DNA of 64,000 nucleotides from Candidatus Woesearchaeota archaeon. Its GTDB lineage: Archaea > Nanobdellota > Nanobdellia > Woesearchaeales > ARS49. Made by a program: the position numbers and the translations under genes. The stretch covers positions 129,260 to 193,259 of the forward strand of contig JAFCDQ010000002.1 in NCBI GenBank assembly GCA_017609645.1, given 5' to 3'. The notes under the pieces are model-generated. The model saw nothing but the letters and a program-made list of their open reading frames with translations, ran no database searches and was not told the DNA's origin. The stretch's first letter is position 1. Every line of letters begins with the position of its first letter. Shown here piece by piece: positions 18,066 through 26,519 of this stretch.

Positions 18066-18477
18066 TTTTCTGTCCTTCTTTAATATTATTATTTTTTGTG
18101 AAATCCTTGTTAACTTCTAAAACATACATTGCTTTAGCAGCATAAACCTGACAGCCAGTTTCTTTCTTACAAGGCTTAGCCTGAAGAATGCCATTAATTT
18201 CAAAATCCTTGCTTATAAAAATAATATCCAAAGGAATTAAAGTGTTTTTCATCCAAAAACTCCTGTTATCATCCTTATCCCAAATAAACAACATACCGTG
18301 ATTAATTGGAAGGAAGTTTCTGTACATCAAACCTTTTTGCTTTTGCTCAGGAGTCTTAGCTAGTTCAACAAAAATTTTCTTATCATTTATCAATACAAAA
18401 GAAGAGGATGTGAAAATAATCTTAGCAGTGAAAAATAAAACAAAAATCAATATAGCAACTAAAATAATCTTTTTCAT
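18049..18477 (-). CDS. DUF192 protein with N-terminal membrane anchor
   Basis: 142 residues. A hydrophobic N-terminus (1-20) precedes the DUF192 domain, recognised by AKTPEQKQKGLMYRNFLP, GMLFIWDKDDNRSFWMKNT and IPLDIIFISKD. DUF192 proteins are small extracytoplasmic beta-barrels of unknown function. The ATGA-type overlap with the Dph2-like gene upstream puts it in that transcription unit. Confidence 0.85.
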   Translation of the reverse strand: MKKIILVAILIFVLFFTAKIIFTSSSFVLINDKKIFVELAKTPEQKQKGLMYRNFLPINHGMLFIWDKDDNRSFWMKNTLIPLDIIFISKDFEINGILQAKPCKKETGCQVYAAKAMYVLEVNKDFTKNNNIKEGQKIKLVI

Positions 18478-19154
18478 TCTAAACCTCTTTTATCAGTCCA
18501 AATAGGTTTTTCAACAAACTTTTTTGGCTTGAAAACTTTTGCTTGAACTAATTCATCAATATTAACCATTGAGATGTCATCTGCTAGTCTAGGGCAAGAA
18601 GTATTAACCCAGCAGTCTATAAATGTGAAATTTTCTAAATCATGAATGTCTAAAGTATCTGTGACGAAAATGTATGCTTGTTTTTTTGTTTGTTGTTTTA
18701 ATTCTTTAGCTAAAGTTAGGTTTTTTTGACCTGGCTTTAATGAAACTATTATACCTATGTTTTTTGCATGTAAAAATTTGAGAAGAGCACCTTTTCTTCT
18801 TTTTTTGTATCTTTCAACTTCTTCTTTGTTTAATTTTGTTAGTTTTTTGTTAAAAGGATTCCAGATATAAACTGGTTTGTTTGTTTTGTATGCTATATAT
18901 ATAGGGTGAAACATTCCAGATCCAACGAATAAGAAGGCTTCCACACTTTTTGAGAATTTAATTGCGTTTAATACATTGCATCCTAAAGTCTGGCCTACAA
19001 GTTTTGTGTTTAATTGCTTTGCTAAGTCATTAATCTTATGAAGATGTTGTGCTGTTGTTAATATAGCATATTTTTGCTTAGGAAGTTTCTTTAAAGCAGC
19101 TGCTGTAAGTTTAACATTTGTCTTGCTACGCGCAGGAATTGATAATATTTTCAT
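18474..19154 (-). CDS. Dph2-like diphthamide synthase, lacking the first domain
   Basis: 226 residues, against about 340 for archaeal Dph2, the radical-SAM-like [4Fe-4S] enzyme that starts diphthamide formation on EF2. The second-domain block TTAQHLHKI...GQTLGCN (C59) and the third-domain block NTSCPRLADD (C187) are present. The first domain, which supplies the first cluster cysteine in Pyrococcus Dph2, is missing. The upstream gene ends 15 bases away on the same strand, so there is no room for it. The protein may be active with a partner, reassigned or decaying. Confidence 0.8.
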   Translation of the reverse strand: MKILSIPARSKTNVKLTAAALKKLPKQKYAILTTAQHLHKINDLAKQLNTKLVGQTLGCNVLNAIKFSKSVEAFLFVGSGMFHPIYIAYKTNKPVYIWNPFNKKLTKLNKEEVERYKKRRKGALLKFLHAKNIGIIVSLKPGQKNLTLAKELKQQTKKQAYIFVTDTLDIHDLENFTFIDCWVNTSCPRLADDISMVNIDELVQAKVFKPKKFVEKPIWTDKRGLE

Positions 19155-19169
19155 AAGTTCAGAATAAGA

Positions 19170-19919
19170 TTAAATGCTTTTAAAATGTTTCTCCCAAAGT
19201 CTTGGAATAGTCTTCTCTGCAAGAGGTTTTAAGTTAACAATATCTTCTTCATTATACGCAATGATTTTATCTAAAGCATCTCTATTATGATTTTTTCTCC
19301 AATCACGCCAAAGAGTAACAGCATCTTCTCCGCTCATACCTTCAACTTCATCATCACGCTTTAAATTGAAAACCTTCTCAATTTTTTTCAAACCACCTGA
19401 ATAACCTAATCTTGAACAAACAAATCTTAAATCAACATGGGGCTTGTTCCATTTAAAGCCAAAATATTTTTGCATGATAGGCATATCAAAACTCAAACCA
19501 TTAAAAGAAACTGCCATTTTGTATTTTGATAATTCATCTAAAACTGTTTTCCTGTCCATGTTAATTCCTCTGACAAAAGTTTTTGTATCTGTGCCATCAT
19601 ATAATCCAAGAACTGTGATATCTCCATGATAACCAGTTGTCTCAATATCAAGAAAAACAACATCATATTTTAACTGATTATACAACCGATAATGTTCCCC
19701 TTTTGGAAGATTATGATGAAAAAAATCAAACTCATCATTTCTCAAAGCATTTCTTGCCCTTATTACATGAGCATTAAGAAATTCTTTTCTAACAGAGCTG
19801 AAGCCAGTAATAGATTTATTCTTAAGAAACAAATCCCAATCATGAATATTCTGATTCCAAATTTTTCTCTCAGTAGCATGAGATACTCTTGGAAGGAAAA
19901 TAAAACTATGTGTTATCAT
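19170..19919 (-). CDS. DEDDy 3'-5' exonuclease-like protein (YprB RNase H-like)
   Basis: 249 residues with an RNase H-fold exonuclease. Motif I is D91-I-E93 (VVFLDIETTG), motif II lies in SFNGLSFDMPIM and motif III is AYNEEDIVNL, fitting the DEDDy pattern. YprB-type proteins act alone or with helicases in DNA repair or RNA processing; no helicase is adjacent. It lies upstream of the Dph2-like gene on the same strand. The substrate is unknown. Confidence 0.8.
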   Translation of the reverse strand: MITHSFIFLPRVSHATERKIWNQNIHDWDLFLKNKSITGFSSVRKEFLNAHVIRARNALRNDEFDFFHHNLPKGEHYRLYNQLKYDVVFLDIETTGYHGDITVLGLYDGTDTKTFVRGINMDRKTVLDELSKYKMAVSFNGLSFDMPIMQKYFGFKWNKPHVDLRFVCSRLGYSGGLKKIEKVFNLKRDDEVEGMSGEDAVTLWRDWRKNHNRDALDKIIAYNEEDIVNLKPLAEKTIPRLWEKHFKSI

Positions 19920-20027
19920 GAAAAAACCAGAAAAAGCTTGGTATAAAATGTTTTATAGACACTAATAAGTAGATTATTTTTAAAATCACTTTTATTTTTT
20001 AAACTAATAAACTTGCCTAACAGTCAC

Positions 20028-21224
20028 TTAGCCATTCTTTTTTCTTATATCTAATCCAGCTTCTCTCCAATATTTTAATATGGTGGTTATTGCGCGAGAC
20101 AAATATTTTGAAGCTTTTGTAGCACTTCCCTCACAAGGATCATAAACAGCAACAATTTCATTAACTTCATCTTCAGACAAAGACTGCGCTCCTCCTTTTC
20201 CAAGCTGTAATTCTTTTCTCCTCCAATATTTTACTATAGTGTTTCTTGCGCGAGACAAATATTTTGAAGCTTTTGTAGCATCCTTATCACAAGTATCATA
20301 AGCAGCAACAATTTCATTGACTTCATCTTCGGACAAAGGCTGTGATCCTTTTTTTCTAATCTGCAATTCTTCTCTCTTCCAATACTTCGCTATAGTGAAA
20401 TCTGACCAAGGTAAATATTTTGCAGCTTTTTTAGCATTTCCCTCATAAGTATCATGAGCAGCAATAATTTCATTGACTTCATCTTCGGATAATGAGGCTT
20501 CTTTTATTTCTGGTATAGCAATATCAAGCTGTTTTTCCCTTCTTAAGGAATCATATAGTCCCCCATCAAATTTTGCCAATTCCGTTCGACCCATCCCAAC
20601 ATATACATCACGATTAGCTAAGAAAAAAGCCAAAGGATTGCCTTCATATCTTCTGTTTCCAAATTTGATTATAAGAGACTTGTTCAATTGTACATAAACA
20701 ATAGGTCTTTTGGGAATAATTAAGTCCCCATTCGCCCCATAATTATCCTTTAATTTTGCTATTCTTTCTTTTATTTGGGAAATATTTATCCGTAGTTCAT
20801 TAGGAGACCAATTCAATTTAAAATTACCCCTACACCCATCCAACAATTGTTGCATCAATGCCATATCCTGCTCTTTAATTTTATGGCCTAAAATAGAAAT
20901 AGCTTCTTCAATAGGTAAACCTTCTTCAGAATTATCTGGTTGTTCAAATAAAGTAGCTAAATTCTCATCTTCTTCTCCAAATAAATCATGAAACGTTTTT
21001 GTTGAATCAGAAGTAATTAATCTATCAAGGCTTAATGCAAATTTTTCTAGATATGGCATATTAAACTTTTCAACTAAATAATCAACATATGTATATATTG
21101 AATCAAAATCATTTAAAAAACCTTTATCTATGGCTTTACTCGCTTGTTTTATTATCTTTTCTTGAAGTTTAGAATCTAAATTATGTGTTTCTAAAATAGA
21201 CTTAATTAATTCTTCATCTGCCAC
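20028..21224 (-). CDS. Protein with three tandem C-terminal HTH-like repeats
   Basis: 398 residues. The first 235 are not a known family. The last 150 hold three copies of a 52-residue unit that begins SEDEVNEI and continues AAKYL, then TIxKYW. Each unit looks like a helix-turn-helix: two helices, a short turn and a recognition helix ending in KYWR. The copies are also alike at DNA level (near 20040-20490), indicating recent tandem duplication. A sequence-specific DNA-binding or transposase-derived role is plausible. It stands alone between divergent promoters. Confidence 0.6.
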   Translation of the reverse strand: MADEELIKSILETHNLDSKLQEKIIKQASKAIDKGFLNDFDSIYTYVDYLVEKFNMPYLEKFALSLDRLITSDSTKTFHDLFGEEDENLATLFEQPDNSEEGLPIEEAISILGHKIKEQDMALMQQLLDGCRGNFKLNWSPNELRINISQIKERIAKLKDNYGANGDLIIPKRPIVYVQLNKSLIIKFGNRRYEGNPLAFFLANRDVYVGMGRTELAKFDGGLYDSLRREKQLDIAIPEIKEASLSEDEVNEIIAAHDTYEGNAKKAAKYLPWSDFTIAKYWKREELQIRKKGSQPLSEDEVNEIVAAYDTCDKDATKASKYLSRARNTIVKYWRRKELQLGKGGAQSLSEDEVNEIVAVYDPCEGSATKASKYLSRAITTILKYWREAGLDIRKKNG

Positions 21225-21255
21225 ATTATAATAAAAATATTTGGTTAAAGTAAAA

Positions 21256-21972
21256 TTATTTTAAAACATAATAAACTCTGCGATTATTCTTTCCTTTATT
21301 ATCCATGCTTAGAATTTCAACTTTACCGACTTCGCTAGTATTCTTAACATGAGTTCCGCCATCGCATTGGCGATCTATATTTCCGATTTTTACGATTCTT
21401 AATTCTTTAACAGCAGGTGGGAGAGCTTTAGCAAGCTTAACAAGTTCAGGATCATTCAAAGCTTCATCTCGGGGAAGGTAGCTTATAGTAACTTCTTGGC
21501 CTTCCTGCATTAATCTATTTGCCTCGCCTACATAAGCAAGAATCTTTTCTTTATCAAACTCCTCAAGATTAAAATCAATTCTGCTTTTTTCCAAATCTAA
21601 TTGATTTCCAGTAATCAAAGCTCCTGCTCTTTTGTTAAAAATAGTGCTAATCACATGAGCAGCAGTATGCATCCGCATCAGTAAATATCTACGATTCCAG
21701 TTAATTATTCCTTTAACAGAGTCTCCCTCTTTGATAGTTTGTTTCCACTCATCACCTTTAAGAAAATGAACAATATCGCCTTCAACTTTCTTAACTTTCT
21801 CAACTTCAAACTCTTTACCATCTTTGACAATTTTCCCTGTGTCAGTTGGCTGGCCGCCTCCTTGAGGATAGAATGTTGTTTTGTCTAAAACCAAGCCATT
21901 ATCAGTAATCTTGATTACCTTAGCATCAAACTCTTTCAAATAAGAATCTTCCATATACAATAATTCTGTCAT
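21256..21972 (-). CDS. alaX: Alanyl-tRNA editing protein AlaX
   Basis: 238 residues, the size of AlaX-M. It hydrolyses mischarged Ser-tRNA(Ala) or Gly-tRNA(Ala) in trans. The zinc ligands are clear: HTAAH in MRMHTAAHVIS and CDGGTH in RQCDGGTHV. The N-terminal beta-barrel contains the glycine-rich FYPQGGGQPTDTG. The gene has no close partner, and AlaRS itself is not in the window. Confidence 0.92.
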   Translation of the reverse strand: MTELLYMEDSYLKEFDAKVIKITDNGLVLDKTTFYPQGGGQPTDTGKIVKDGKEFEVEKVKKVEGDIVHFLKGDEWKQTIKEGDSVKGIINWNRRYLLMRMHTAAHVISTIFNKRAGALITGNQLDLEKSRIDFNLEEFDKEKILAYVGEANRLMQEGQEVTISYLPRDEALNDPELVKLAKALPPAVKELRIVKIGNIDRQCDGGTHVKNTSEVGKVEILSMDNKGKNNRRVYYVLK

Positions 21973-22012
21973 AAAAACAAAAGAAAAAGAAAATATATAA
22001 AAGATTTACGAT

Positions 22013-22417
22013 TCAAGAAGTAACTTTTTGACAAGCGCCTTCAACACAACCGCCTAAACACTCATTCAAAACAAAACCTCTCTGAGGAGAATTTCTTACG
22101 CCATACATACAGAAATTCTCAACAACCTGCACCTCATTCTCACAATAATCAATCCAAACCCTATTGCCTATAGTAACTTCACCCATAACAAAAACATTCC
22201 TGCCATCAGTATCATAACATTCAAACAAAGCGCCAGGCTGGTTCCGCAAATTATAAACAGGCTCTTCAACACCAAAAACAGGCGCAGAATAAATAGACGT
22301 CGGATAAACAGAATAACTGCCTGTATACTCCCTATTATGATTAGTATAAACTCCTACAATAGTAATCACAATAACAATACCAATTATTATTGACGCAACA
22401 GTTATTGTATCTTTCAT
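22013..22417 (-). CDS. Membrane-anchored Cys-containing protein (paralogue 1)
   Basis: 134 residues: an N-terminal transmembrane helix (about 5-25) and an extracytoplasmic domain with seven Cys after the anchor (CYDTDG, WIDYC, NFCMYG, NECLGGCVEGACQ). The pattern CYD(S/T)DG...V.G.V..G...W.D.C is shared with the next gene, showing a duplication. The Cys-rich end suggests disulfides. No family is recognised. Confidence 0.6.
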   Translation of the reverse strand: MKDTITVASIIIGIVIVITIVGVYTNHNREYTGSYSVYPTSIYSAPVFGVEEPVYNLRNQPGALFECYDTDGRNVFVMGEVTIGNRVWIDYCENEVQVVENFCMYGVRNSPQRGFVLNECLGGCVEGACQKVTS

Positions 22418-22425
22418 TTTAAAAA

Positions 22426-22779
22426 TTAATTACAAGCTCCGTTGTAACAACCAGCTGTGCAAAATTTATATATTGAAAGCTTCACAGTCTTTCCATTATC
22501 AGTGCCACACCAGTTTTCAACAAGCATTCCTGATCGAATATCACACATATCATCCCAAGCAAAATCACCAACACTAACAGTTCCTTTCACATAAAAATTC
22601 TCACCACCATCACTATCATAACAAGGAGTTCCTTCAGGCACTGCGGGATAATCAGTCATCACATAACTACCCACAACATCAGTAGTTGCTTCGAAATTAG
22701 AATAAACAGCAAAACCGCTGACTACTACAATAGCCACAATCAACAAAATCGTAAATGAAGTTGTTTTCACAAATATCAC
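22426..22779 (-). CDS. Membrane-anchored Cys-containing protein (paralogue 2)
   Basis: 117 residues with an N-terminal transmembrane helix and the block CYDSDGGENFYVKGTVSVG followed by WDDMC, closely like the downstream neighbour, plus a C-terminal FCTAGCYNGAC. The two genes are eight bases apart and probably one operon. The thioredoxin/CcdA-like pair at 5.8-7.1 kb could serve such disulfide-bonded surface proteins, which is inference. Confidence 0.6.
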   Translation of the reverse strand: MIFVKTTSFTILLIVAIVVVSGFAVYSNFEATTDVVGSYVMTDYPAVPEGTPCYDSDGGENFYVKGTVSVGDFAWDDMCDIRSGMLVENWCGTDNGKTVKLSIYKFCTAGCYNGACN

Positions 22780-22822
22780 CTCTTAATATGAATAATTAAG
22801 GCTAAATAGTATAAAAAGGTTT

Positions 22823-23377
22823 CTAGAACATATCAGGAATAAGCCTTTTACTTTCAGAAGAATACAATTCAAATCTATCTGGATCAATATCAGCAAGGGC
22901 GGCATCTTCTTGCGAAATCCTAAACAAAATAGCAGGAATCAACAATACCATGAATAACAAGAAAGCCCAAAGACTGCTCAAAACAATACTCAATCCAAGA
23001 AGCATAATCATCAAAGAAGCATAACCAGGATACCTAATTTTCCTATAAATACCATCTGCACCATATTTCAAACACTTCTTAAGATTAAACTTCAACTTTT
23101 GCTGAATAATCTTAAAATTAAAAAACACACCACCTGCAAAAATCAGCAAGCCAAGAAAAGTAAACCAAGAAGCCTTAGGCTGAAACCTAATCCACTCAGT
23201 AAAAGCTGTAAAAAGAACAAAAAAAGCAGCTAACAATAACATCCAAAAGCTCTCACTCTTCCTTAACCTAATGCTTGAAAAATTAAAGAAAAACTTCAAT
23301 TTTTTGCCAATTAAAGAAATACCAATAATCAAAAGAATAATTCCTACAGCAATCAATAACTTAACAGGATTAACCAT
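22823..23377 (-). CDS. Isoprenylcysteine/phospholipid methyltransferase-like membrane protein
   Basis: 185 residues from the ATG at 23377. The frame runs 64 codons further upstream, but a TATA box at 23401-23409 makes that extension unlikely. About five transmembrane helices are followed by the ICMT/PEMT-type signature GIYRKIRYPGYASLM and the C-terminal acidic-Arg region ISQEDAALADIDPDRF...YSSES. Members methylate prenyl-Cys or lipids with SAM, but archaeal substrates are unknown. It is divergent from the M32 peptidase gene. Confidence 0.7.
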   Translation of the reverse strand: MVNPVKLLIAVGIILLIIGISLIGKKLKFFFNFSSIRLRKSESFWMLLLAAFFVLFTAFTEWIRFQPKASWFTFLGLLIFAGGVFFNFKIIQQKLKFNLKKCLKYGADGIYRKIRYPGYASLMIMLLGLSIVLSSLWAFLLFMVLLIPAILFRISQEDAALADIDPDRFELYSSESKRLIPDMF

Positions 23378-23400
23378 AGTATATAGTAAAATACAGTTAA

Positions 23401-23409
23401 TTTTAAAAC
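23401..23409 (-). promoter_or_regulatory. TATA box for the ICMT-like gene
   Basis: The minus-strand GGTTTTAAAA is about 24-32 bases upstream of the ATG at 23377, giving a leaderless transcript and supporting that start. Confidence 0.4.
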
Positions 23410-23444
23410 CTTTCTTTAATTCAATAGTAAAAAAGGTGAAATTA

Positions 23445-24926
23445 ATGTTTAAAATTGAGAATAAAACTGTAAAAAGCATAATACGGCAATACAAGCCAAT
23501 ATGGGCAATCGGACATGCAAGCGCATTAATGGGCTGGGATGCAGAAACATACATGCCAGACGAAGGCATAAATGAAAGAGGAGATGCAGAAGGAGAATTC
23601 GCAAAATTTGCTCAAAAATTAATTCTTAAAAAATCATTCAAAAACAAAGTAGAGCAAGCAGGAAAAGAAAAATTAAACACAACAGAAAAAGGAATAGTGC
23701 GAGAATTGAAAAGAGATATTGAAATTCTTGAAAAACTTCCGCCAAAATTCGTGCAACAAATGGCGCAGCTTACAACAAAAGCAAGAGTCAAATGGAGAAA
23801 TGCAAAAGAAAAAAACAAATTCAAAATATTTCAACCAGACTTAACAAAAATAATGGAAATGAATGCCAAAAAAGCAGACTATATAGGATATGAAAAACAT
23901 CCCTACAATGCTTTGCTGGATTTATATGAAGAAGGCTTAACTGTAAAAGAAATGGACGGCGTATTTAATTCTATCAGAGAACCATTAAAGAAAATTGTTA
24001 AAATAGTCAAAAATTCTAAGAAATTTACTGAGATACATCCTATAGAAAATGAAAAAGTCTCTAAAGAAGACATGGACAAACTAAATCATGCACTATTGAA
24101 AAAATTCGGATTTGATTTAGGCCGAGGAAGACTAGATGTATCAGCACATCCCTTCACAACAAACATGGGAATGGATGATGTCAGAATAACAACATGGTAT
24201 CCTGGCAAAGACTTCAAAAGAAGTTTGACATCAACAATACATGAATTTGGACATGCACTATATGAAATGCAAATATCTCCTGACTTAAAACAAACACCTA
24301 TCGAAGGAGGAGTATCAATGGGCGTTCATGAATCACAATCAAGATACTGGGAAAACATGATAGGAAGAAACAAAAAATTCATTGAAAATAATTTTGGATT
24401 ATTTAAAAAGCATTTAGGTTTTTTGAAAAATTATACTGTTGATGATGTATATAGATACTTTAACTTAATCGTGCCTTCTCTTATTCGTGTAGAGGCAGAT
24501 GAAGTCACATATAATTTTCACGTAATGCTAAGATATGAAATAGAAAAAGAACTAATGCAAGGAAAAATTGCTGTAAAAGATTTGCCAAGCATTTGGAATG
24601 AAAAAATGCAGGAATATTTGATGGTAAAGCCTAAAAACGATTCAGAAGGAGTGCTGCAAGACATACACTGGAGCATGGGCTCTGTCGGCTATTTTCCAAC
24701 TTACACAATAGGCACGATATTAGCTGCGCAGATAGCAAATAAAATCGGCAGCAAAAAAATAGAAGAAGAAAAATATCCTGAAATAAAAACCTGGTTAGGC
24801 GAGAAGATACATCAATATGGCTGTGTTTATGAACCTAAAGTTCTGGTAAAGAAAGCATTAGGCGAGGGAATAAACGCAGAACCTTTCTTAAAACATGTAA
24901 AAGAAAAAGTAAAGAAATTATATTGA
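23445..24926 (+). CDS. Metallocarboxypeptidase, M32 (Taq) family
   Basis: 493 residues from the ATG at 23445, which has an SD (AAAAGGTGA) just upstream; the further upstream frame overlaps the divergent gene and is rejected. The zinc motif HEFGH appears in STIHEFGHALYE. The M32 signatures HPFTTNMGMDDVRITT, GVHESQSRYWENM and YNFHVMLRYEIE follow in order. It removes C-terminal residues (not Pro) from peptides in the cytosol, a late step after proteasome action. Confidence 0.93.
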   Translation: MFKIENKTVKSIIRQYKPIWAIGHASALMGWDAETYMPDEGINERGDAEGEFAKFAQKLILKKSFKNKVEQAGKEKLNTTEKGIVRELKRDIEILEKLPPKFVQQMAQLTTKARVKWRNAKEKNKFKIFQPDLTKIMEMNAKKADYIGYEKHPYNALLDLYEEGLTVKEMDGVFNSIREPLKKIVKIVKNSKKFTEIHPIENEKVSKEDMDKLNHALLKKFGFDLGRGRLDVSAHPFTTNMGMDDVRITTWYPGKDFKRSLTSTIHEFGHALYEMQISPDLKQTPIEGGVSMGVHESQSRYWENMIGRNKKFIENNFGLFKKHLGFLKNYTVDDVYRYFNLIVPSLIRVEADEVTYNFHVMLRYEIEKELMQGKIAVKDLPSIWNEKMQEYLMVKPKNDSEGVLQDIHWSMGSVGYFPTYTIGTILAAQIANKIGSKKIEEEKYPEIKTWLGEKIHQYGCVYEPKVLVKKALGEGINAEPFLKHVKEKVKKLY

Positions 24927-24972
24927 TTTCAGGAAAAACCAATAAAGTGACAATCCAAAATAGAACTTAGAA

Positions 24973-25081
24973 AATACGCCCCAGCCGAACGTCAGGCCAC
25001 AATAAAAAGACCCGGAAAAACTTAGGCGTTTTCATAAAAGTAATACGCCGAAGCCGAACAAAAGGCCCCTATGAAAAGGTC
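24973..25081 (+). repeat. Two 40-bp imperfect direct repeats, candidate attachment sites
   Basis: The interval 24927-25243 has no gene but holds two related units, starting at 24973 and 25042 (69 bp apart), each beginning AATACGCC and carrying AGCCGAAC then AGGCC. Unit 1 contains ACGCCCCAGCCGA (24976-24988), identical over 13 bp to the 3' end of tRNA-Asp at 38575-38587. Unit 2 with its left flank (25027-25057) matches 38557-38587 at 25 of 31 positions without gaps. These look like att sites of the integrated element to the right. Confidence 0.6.
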
Positions 25082-25206
25082 AATTCTGTTTCACAAATAT
25101 GTAATTTATAGAGGAGCTAAGGTTCTATTTAAATGTTGCTACGGAATTTAGAAAAAAGAATAATTCTTTAATTTTTATAGTAACTTATAGTGTCAAATCT
25201 AAAAAA

Positions 25207-25217
25207 GTTTATAAATC
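25207..25217 (+). promoter_or_regulatory. TATA box for the PD-(D/E)XK gene
   Basis: GTTTATAAATC lies about 27-37 bases before the ATG at 25244. Confidence 0.45.
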
Positions 25218-25243
25218 AACTCTCCTAACTTTGAAAATAGAAA

Positions 25244-26467
25244 ATGGTTATAGCCCTTTTATTTAATAAAGAGGATTTAAGTAGGTTCATTCGAAAGAGA
25301 GAGCAAGATTTGCATACTGAAATAGACACCCAAACTTCAGATTATCTTCTTAAAATTGATGTTTCAGAATATGTTGAACATCTATATCAAAAATATCTGC
25401 TTGAACCGCCGCAACTTGATGAAAAAAAGATTTATGTCGATCAAGGAGAAGAAAAAATAGACATTAGTCAAGATAGAAATAGAGCAATATTTGATAGAAA
25501 CCAACCCTTTCATGTTAAAGGTGTTAAAATCAGCTTTTTTATACCATTTCAAGGTCATTCGTTTTTATTTGATTGGTGTCCTTCTTCTTTTAATCTTAAT
25601 CGTCCTAGAGCAAAAATATCTGATCAACAAATCATTATTGACATTGCTAGTATTAATCATGAACAAGAGGAAGTTAAAGCTGAATTTGATAGAACTCTAA
25701 AAAGTATAAAACAGTGGTTAAGCTGGGTTTCCAGTGATTCCAAACCATTCAATGATACTCTCAAACAAAAAATCGAAGAAAAAATCAAGAACAAGAGAGA
25801 GAAATTTATAAAAGATAAGGGTCTTGCTGCAAGTTTTGGTTTTCCTCTTAAGAAAAGAGAAAATGCTTCACAAACTTATACTGTTCCAACTGTTCAAAAA
25901 AAAATATTACCAAAGAAACCAGAAGTGTCTAAAGCATCACCACTTGAGCCAGCATTAAATATGGAACACTATGAAAATATTCTCCAAATTGTCACTAATA
26001 TGACTATGGTTATGGAAAGAAGCCCTAAAGCTTTCAAAACCATGGGTGAAGAAAACATCCGAGATCATTTTTTAGTACAACTAAATGGACAGTACAAAGG
26101 TCAAGCAACAGGGGAAACTTTTAATTTTACAGGCAAAACAGACATTATTATTAGACATGAAGGGAAAAATATCTTCATCTCAGAATGTAAATTTTGGAAA
26201 GGGAAAAAACAACTCAAAGATGCCATCGACCAATTACTCGGTTATACTAGCTGGAGAGATACTAAAACTGCTATCTTATTGTTTAATAGAAATAAAGATT
26301 TAACTAAAGTCCTATCACAAATTCCTGAGATTGTGAAAGAACATGAGAATTTTATAAAACAGATAGATTATAATTCTGAAACTGGTTTTAGGTTTGTATT
26401 GAAACATAATGACGACAAAGAAAGAGAATTATACTTGACAGTTCTAGTTTTTGAAGTTCCACAATAA
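25244..26467 (+). CDS. Protein with a C-terminal PD-(D/E)XK-like nuclease domain
   Basis: 407 residues. The first 200 are unrecognised. A Lys-rich linker (near 205-230) leads to a C-terminal domain with an Asp-strand-ExK arrangement: GKTDIIIR then ISECKFWKG, where E-C-K would be the catalytic (D/E)xK. The next helix DAIDQLLGYTSWR and strand TAILLFNRNK fit the same restriction-endonuclease-like fold. Defence, recombination or element maintenance are all possible. Codons more often end in T than in the host genes nearby, hinting at foreign origin. Confidence 0.55.
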   Translation: MVIALLFNKEDLSRFIRKREQDLHTEIDTQTSDYLLKIDVSEYVEHLYQKYLLEPPQLDEKKIYVDQGEEKIDISQDRNRAIFDRNQPFHVKGVKISFFIPFQGHSFLFDWCPSSFNLNRPRAKISDQQIIIDIASINHEQEEVKAEFDRTLKSIKQWLSWVSSDSKPFNDTLKQKIEEKIKNKREKFIKDKGLAASFGFPLKKRENASQTYTVPTVQKKILPKKPEVSKASPLEPALNMEHYENILQIVTNMTMVMERSPKAFKTMGEENIRDHFLVQLNGQYKGQATGETFNFTGKTDIIIRHEGKNIFISECKFWKGKKQLKDAIDQLLGYTSWRDTKTAILLFNRNKDLTKVLSQIPEIVKEHENFIKQIDYNSETGFRFVLKHNDDKERELYLTVLVFEVPQ

Positions 26468-26519
26468 TAAAAAAGGGTTTAGCTAAATCCTAGAAAAAAC
26501 ATTTGAGTTGATGTAGAAA

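Noticed and set aside
23271..23444. 58-codon N-terminal extension of the M32 peptidase
   Set aside because: It overlaps the divergent ICMT-like gene and its promoter; an SD sits before ATG 23445.
26085..26303. 72-codon plus-strand frame inside the PD-(D/E)XK gene
   Set aside because: Out-of-frame shadow without start signal or domain features.
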